A DNA stretch of 8,857 bases from Acidobacteriota bacterium (GTDB lineage: Bacteria > Acidobacteriota > Blastocatellia > Pyrinomonadales > Pyrinomonadaceae). Made by a program: the position numbers and the translations under genes. The stretch lies in assembly GCA_023415725.1 (NCBI GenBank), contig JAEZJR010000347.1, positions 1 through 8,857 of the forward strand. Direction: 5' to 3'. Positions within the stretch are counted from its first letter, which is position 1; each line of letters opens with the position of its first letter. Of the stretch, positions 6,724-8,857 are shown in pieces. The notes beneath the pieces were generated by a model. That model was not told the DNA's origin, made no database searches, and saw only the letters and a program-made list of their open reading frames with translations.

Positions 6724-8076
6724 ATGGATCTCACATTGAAAGAAAAGGTGGCCGATCTGGATCGCGAACTCTTGCGCGAGCACCGGTACGATACTGCCCT
6801 GTTTTCGGAGTTGATCGAAATTCAGCGCGCGTCCGGCATCTTACACGGGAGTCGCCCTATCAGCCCATTCCTTCGCCCCTATTTTCTCGAAGCTTCGCGT
6901 TACGCGGCGATAAAGCGTGCGGCCCGCGCGATCAGTTCGGCGTTTGAGGCACTAACCGACGCGGTGCTTGAAAGCCCGGAGTTAATGCGCCGGATTGGCC
7001 TGACCGAGGCTGAGGAACGATTCGCACGGTTCGATCCGGGATACCGGACGGTATCCGTCACCAGCCGTCTCGACACATTTCTTGATGCCGGCGGCTTCAA
7101 ATTCCTTGAATATAATGCTGAGACGCCCGCGGGGGTCGGCGACCAACACGAACTCGAGGCGATGATCACCCGTGTTCCAGGCGTTAGAGATTTTCTTGCG
7201 ATCCATCCACATTATTTCCCGCAACCGCATATTCGCCTTCTTCAAGCACTCGACGCGGCATATCGGGAATATGGGGGAGAGAAGGAAAAGCCAAACATCG
7301 CGATCGTGGACTGGGCCGGCGTCGATACGAGTCCGGAGTTTGAGGTTCTTCGCGCTCACTTCGAGTCCTGCGCGTATCCTTCCCGGATCTTCGACCCTTC
7401 GGAACTGGAGTTCGACGGGGAGGTGCTGCGTTCAGGGGAGTTCGAGGTGGATATCTTCTATAAGCGTATCGTGATCCACGAGTTTCTCGAGCGTTGTGAC
7501 GAAACTCACGCGATCGCTCAGGCCGTCGCTCATGGCGCGGTCTGCATGGCAAACTCGTTTAGGTCCAAGATACCGCATAAAAAATCCGGATTCGCGATCC
7601 TTAGCGACCAAAAATATCATCGTCTGTTCACATCGGGCCAGATCGCGGTCATACAAAAACATATCCCCTGGACGAGATTGGTCGAGGATGCGCAAACCTC
7701 CTTCCGATCGGGTGACGCGGACCTGTTGAAACTCCTTCGCACGGACAGGTACCGGTTCGTAATGAAACCGGTCGATGATTACGGAGGGAAGGGGATCGTT
7801 TTCGGTTGGGAAGCGTCAGGGTCCGAGTGGGATGACGCGATCGAGCACGCCCTCGAGGTGCCATACGTTGCCCAGGAGCGTGCCGGAGTGGAGAAGGTCG
7901 ATATCCCCGTTTTCACCGACGGCGAAGCGCGTATCGAGACCCTCACGGTGGATTTTGACCCGTTTCTCTTCATGGGGGAAGTAGAGGGCGGGATGGTCCG
8001 ACTGGCACCCGGATCCCTCGTCAATATTACGCAAGGCGGCGGAGAGGCCGCCCTCGCAATCCTCGAAGGCTTCTAA
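6724..8076 (+). CDS. Circularly permuted ATP-grasp protein, substrate unknown
   Basis: A 450-residue protein of the circularly permuted ATP-grasp type (glutathionylspermidine-synthase-like fold, CP_ATPgrasp group). In the permuted order, the acceptor and metal segment comes first: FKFLEYNAETPAGVGD (125-140) holds Glu and Asn as in family members. Later FVMKPVDDYGGKGIVFG (345-361) supplies the ATP-binding lysine K348 and the glycine loop, and the end carries RLAPGSLVNITQGGG (426-440), the conserved C-terminal loop. By family it should couple a carboxylate to an amine using ATP. Many bacterial relatives lie beside alpha-E (DUF403) and transglutaminase-like genes, and neither is visible here. 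The N-terminal ~100 residues are helical and charged. Start: ATG at 6724, with only AGG three bases before it. No usual start codon is visible in frame upstream, back to about 6635. It diverges from pspA across 213 bases. The fold is well supported, the reaction is not. Confidence 0.88.
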   Translation: MDLTLKEKVADLDRELLREHRYDTALFSELIEIQRASGILHGSRPISPFLRPYFLEASRYAAIKRAARAISSAFEALTDAVLESPELMRRIGLTEAEERFARFDPGYRTVSVTSRLDTFLDAGGFKFLEYNAETPAGVGDQHELEAMITRVPGVRDFLAIHPHYFPQPHIRLLQALDAAYREYGGEKEKPNIAIVDWAGVDTSPEFEVLRAHFESCAYPSRIFDPSELEFDGEVLRSGEFEVDIFYKRIVIHEFLERCDETHAIAQAVAHGAVCMANSFRSKIPHKKSGFAILSDQKYHRLFTSGQIAVIQKHIPWTRLVEDAQTSFRSGDADLLKLLRTDRYRFVMKPVDDYGGKGIVFGWEASGSEWDDAIEHALEVPYVAQERAGVEKVDIPVFTDGEARIETLTVDFDPFLFMGEVEGGMVRLAPGSLVNITQGGGEAALAILEGF

Positions 8077-8178
8077 GAACCCGCAAGAATCCTTGACCCT
8101 GGACGTTCCTTAAACGGCTGAGCGCAATGCGTCGCTAATAAACTTCTTGCCTGGCCATGCTGCCGGCACTGTATCTAA

Positions 8179-8857
8179 ATGAGAAAATTCACCTCCTGGC
8201 TGTTACTTTTGAGCACTTATTTGACGTTTATTGCTCCCGCGAGCCTGACGGTCAACGCGCAAGTTTTAGGGAAAACGATGGAACAAAAGCTTCAGAACAT
8301 CCCGCCGGGACTGAACTTCCGTCTGAGTGAAGGATCGGCAGGAGCCGAATCACATACGGTCCAGCCTCCTGCGAATGCTGACCCACTAACCGCTCAAGAT
8401 TCCGAGCGTATATTAGGTCGGCTTCCCAACATAAAAACCGATTCCGACGATAAGACCGATTTTGCTAAGCGAGCGGGCACGCTTCCGCCGCCGAAGACCG
8501 GGAACCGGATTCCGGTGAAGTTCCCCGCGGACGAGCAGAGGGGAACGCCTAAGGTCGTGCCCGGAACAACGCTCGAAGTTGTTCGATTCACGCCCGAAGG
8601 CGAAGTGCCGCTCGCACCTGATCTCAGCATCACCTTTTCGGAGCCGATGGTGGCGGTGACCTCGCAGGAGGAGGCGGCCAGGTACGCCCCGGTCGAACTG
8701 ACCCCCAACGTAGAGGGCCGCTGGCGCTGGCTCGGGACTCGGACCCTGATGCTCGATACCGATAAGCGTTTCCCGATGGCGACCAAATTCACCGCCCGGG
8801 TGCCCGCGGGAACGAAAGCCGCAAACGGCCAGGTTCTGCAAAAGGATTTCGTATGGA
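8179..8857 (+). CDS. Secreted alpha-2-macroglobulin-like protein, N-terminus (runs off the right edge)
   Basis: The frame from the ATG at 8179 stays open to the last base, giving 226 codons of a longer gene. It starts with a signal peptide: MRKF, a hydrophobic core near residues 7-23 and a signal-peptidase-I-like site after VNA (residue 27). There is no lipobox cysteine. After a Pro-rich, charged linker comes a beta-rich Ig-like segment at about 130-220, with VVRFTPEGEVPLAPDLSITF then SEPM. That run is typical of the first domains of bacterial alpha-2-macroglobulins (YfhM-like), very large periplasmic proteins that trap proteases through a thioester or bait region. Those diagnostic parts lie outside the window, so another large Ig-like surface protein is possible. 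The ATG at 8179 has no ribosome site. ATG 8278 has AGGG upstream but would remove the signal peptide, so I prefer 8179. No terminator separates it from the ATP-grasp gene 102 bases before, so co-transcription is possible. Confidence 0.85.
   Translation, partial: MRKFTSWLLLLSTYLTFIAPASLTVNAQVLGKTMEQKLQNIPPGLNFRLSEGSAGAESHTVQPPANADPLTAQDSERILGRLPNIKTDSDDKTDFAKRAGTLPPPKTGNRIPVKFPADEQRGTPKVVPGTTLEVVRFTPEGEVPLAPDLSITFSEPMVAVTSQEEAARYAPVELTPNVEGRWRWLGTRTLMLDTDKRFPMATKFTARVPAGTKAANGQVLQKDFVW

Noticed and set aside
6699..6947. Open frame of 82 codons starting just before the permuted ATP-grasp gene
   Set aside because: It overlaps the well-supported gene in another frame, has an Arg/Ser-rich shadow composition and no family resemblance.
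8093..8177. Promoter-like TTGACC (8093) and TTGCCT/TATCTA (8147/8172) before the alpha-2-macroglobulin-like gene
   Set aside because: The first has no -10 at suitable spacing. The second has a 19-base spacer and would place transcription start inside the gene.
8394..8841. Two long minus-strand frames (132 and 142 codons) near the right edge
   Set aside because: They are antisense to the alpha-2-macroglobulin-like gene, whose plus-strand frame runs open from 8179 to the edge with a signal peptide and an Ig-like domain. The antisense products look like composition shadows.

Overview
The window is a compact stretch of bacterial chromosome, moderately GC-rich by eye. It holds seven protein-coding genes, two of them cut by the window edges. 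I see no rRNA, tRNA, CRISPR array, insertion sequence or phage gene. The longest stretch without a confident gene is about 210 bases. The gene mix is a PilT-type ATPase, a Vipp1/PspA-like protein with an uncharacterised membrane partner, two different ATP-grasp ligases, TPR proteins and the start of a bacterial alpha-2-macroglobulin. This fits a diderm of the Acidobacteriota (perhaps Blastocatellia). That placement is inference from gene content, not from a marker gene.

Layout, left to right. (1) 3-584 (+): the C-terminal part of a small TPR protein, closed by a clear intrinsic terminator. (2) 751-2133 (+): a four-helix membrane protein with a PH-like segment and TPR-like repeats. It converges on (3) 2213-3286 (-), a RimK-like ATP-grasp ligase with a histone-H1-like basic tail. 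The two share a terminator with a perfect 16-bp stem. (4) 3496-4758 (+): a PilT-type pilus retraction ATPase, divergent from gene 3 and with a possible small ORF across its start. It converges on (5) 4821-5672 (-), a membrane coiled-coil protein, and (6) 5719-6510 (-), PspA/Vipp1. Genes 6 and 5 form a two-gene operon. Genes 4 and 5 share a second bidirectional terminator. (7) 6724-8076 (+): a circularly permuted ATP-grasp protein, divergent from pspA. (8) 8179 to the right edge (+): the N-terminus of a secreted alpha-2-macroglobulin-like protein with a signal peptide.

The theme is cell-envelope biology: membrane repair (PspA and partner), surface motility (PilT), periplasmic protection (alpha-2-macroglobulin) and two ligases of unknown substrate. 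The transcription units are short and frequently switch strand, so only pspA and its partner are confidently co-transcribed. The least-described parts are the PspA partner, the tailed ATP-grasp ligase, the PH-like/TPR membrane protein and the lone permuted ATP-grasp. I see no complete, obviously new multi-gene system such as a defence island or biosynthetic cluster.
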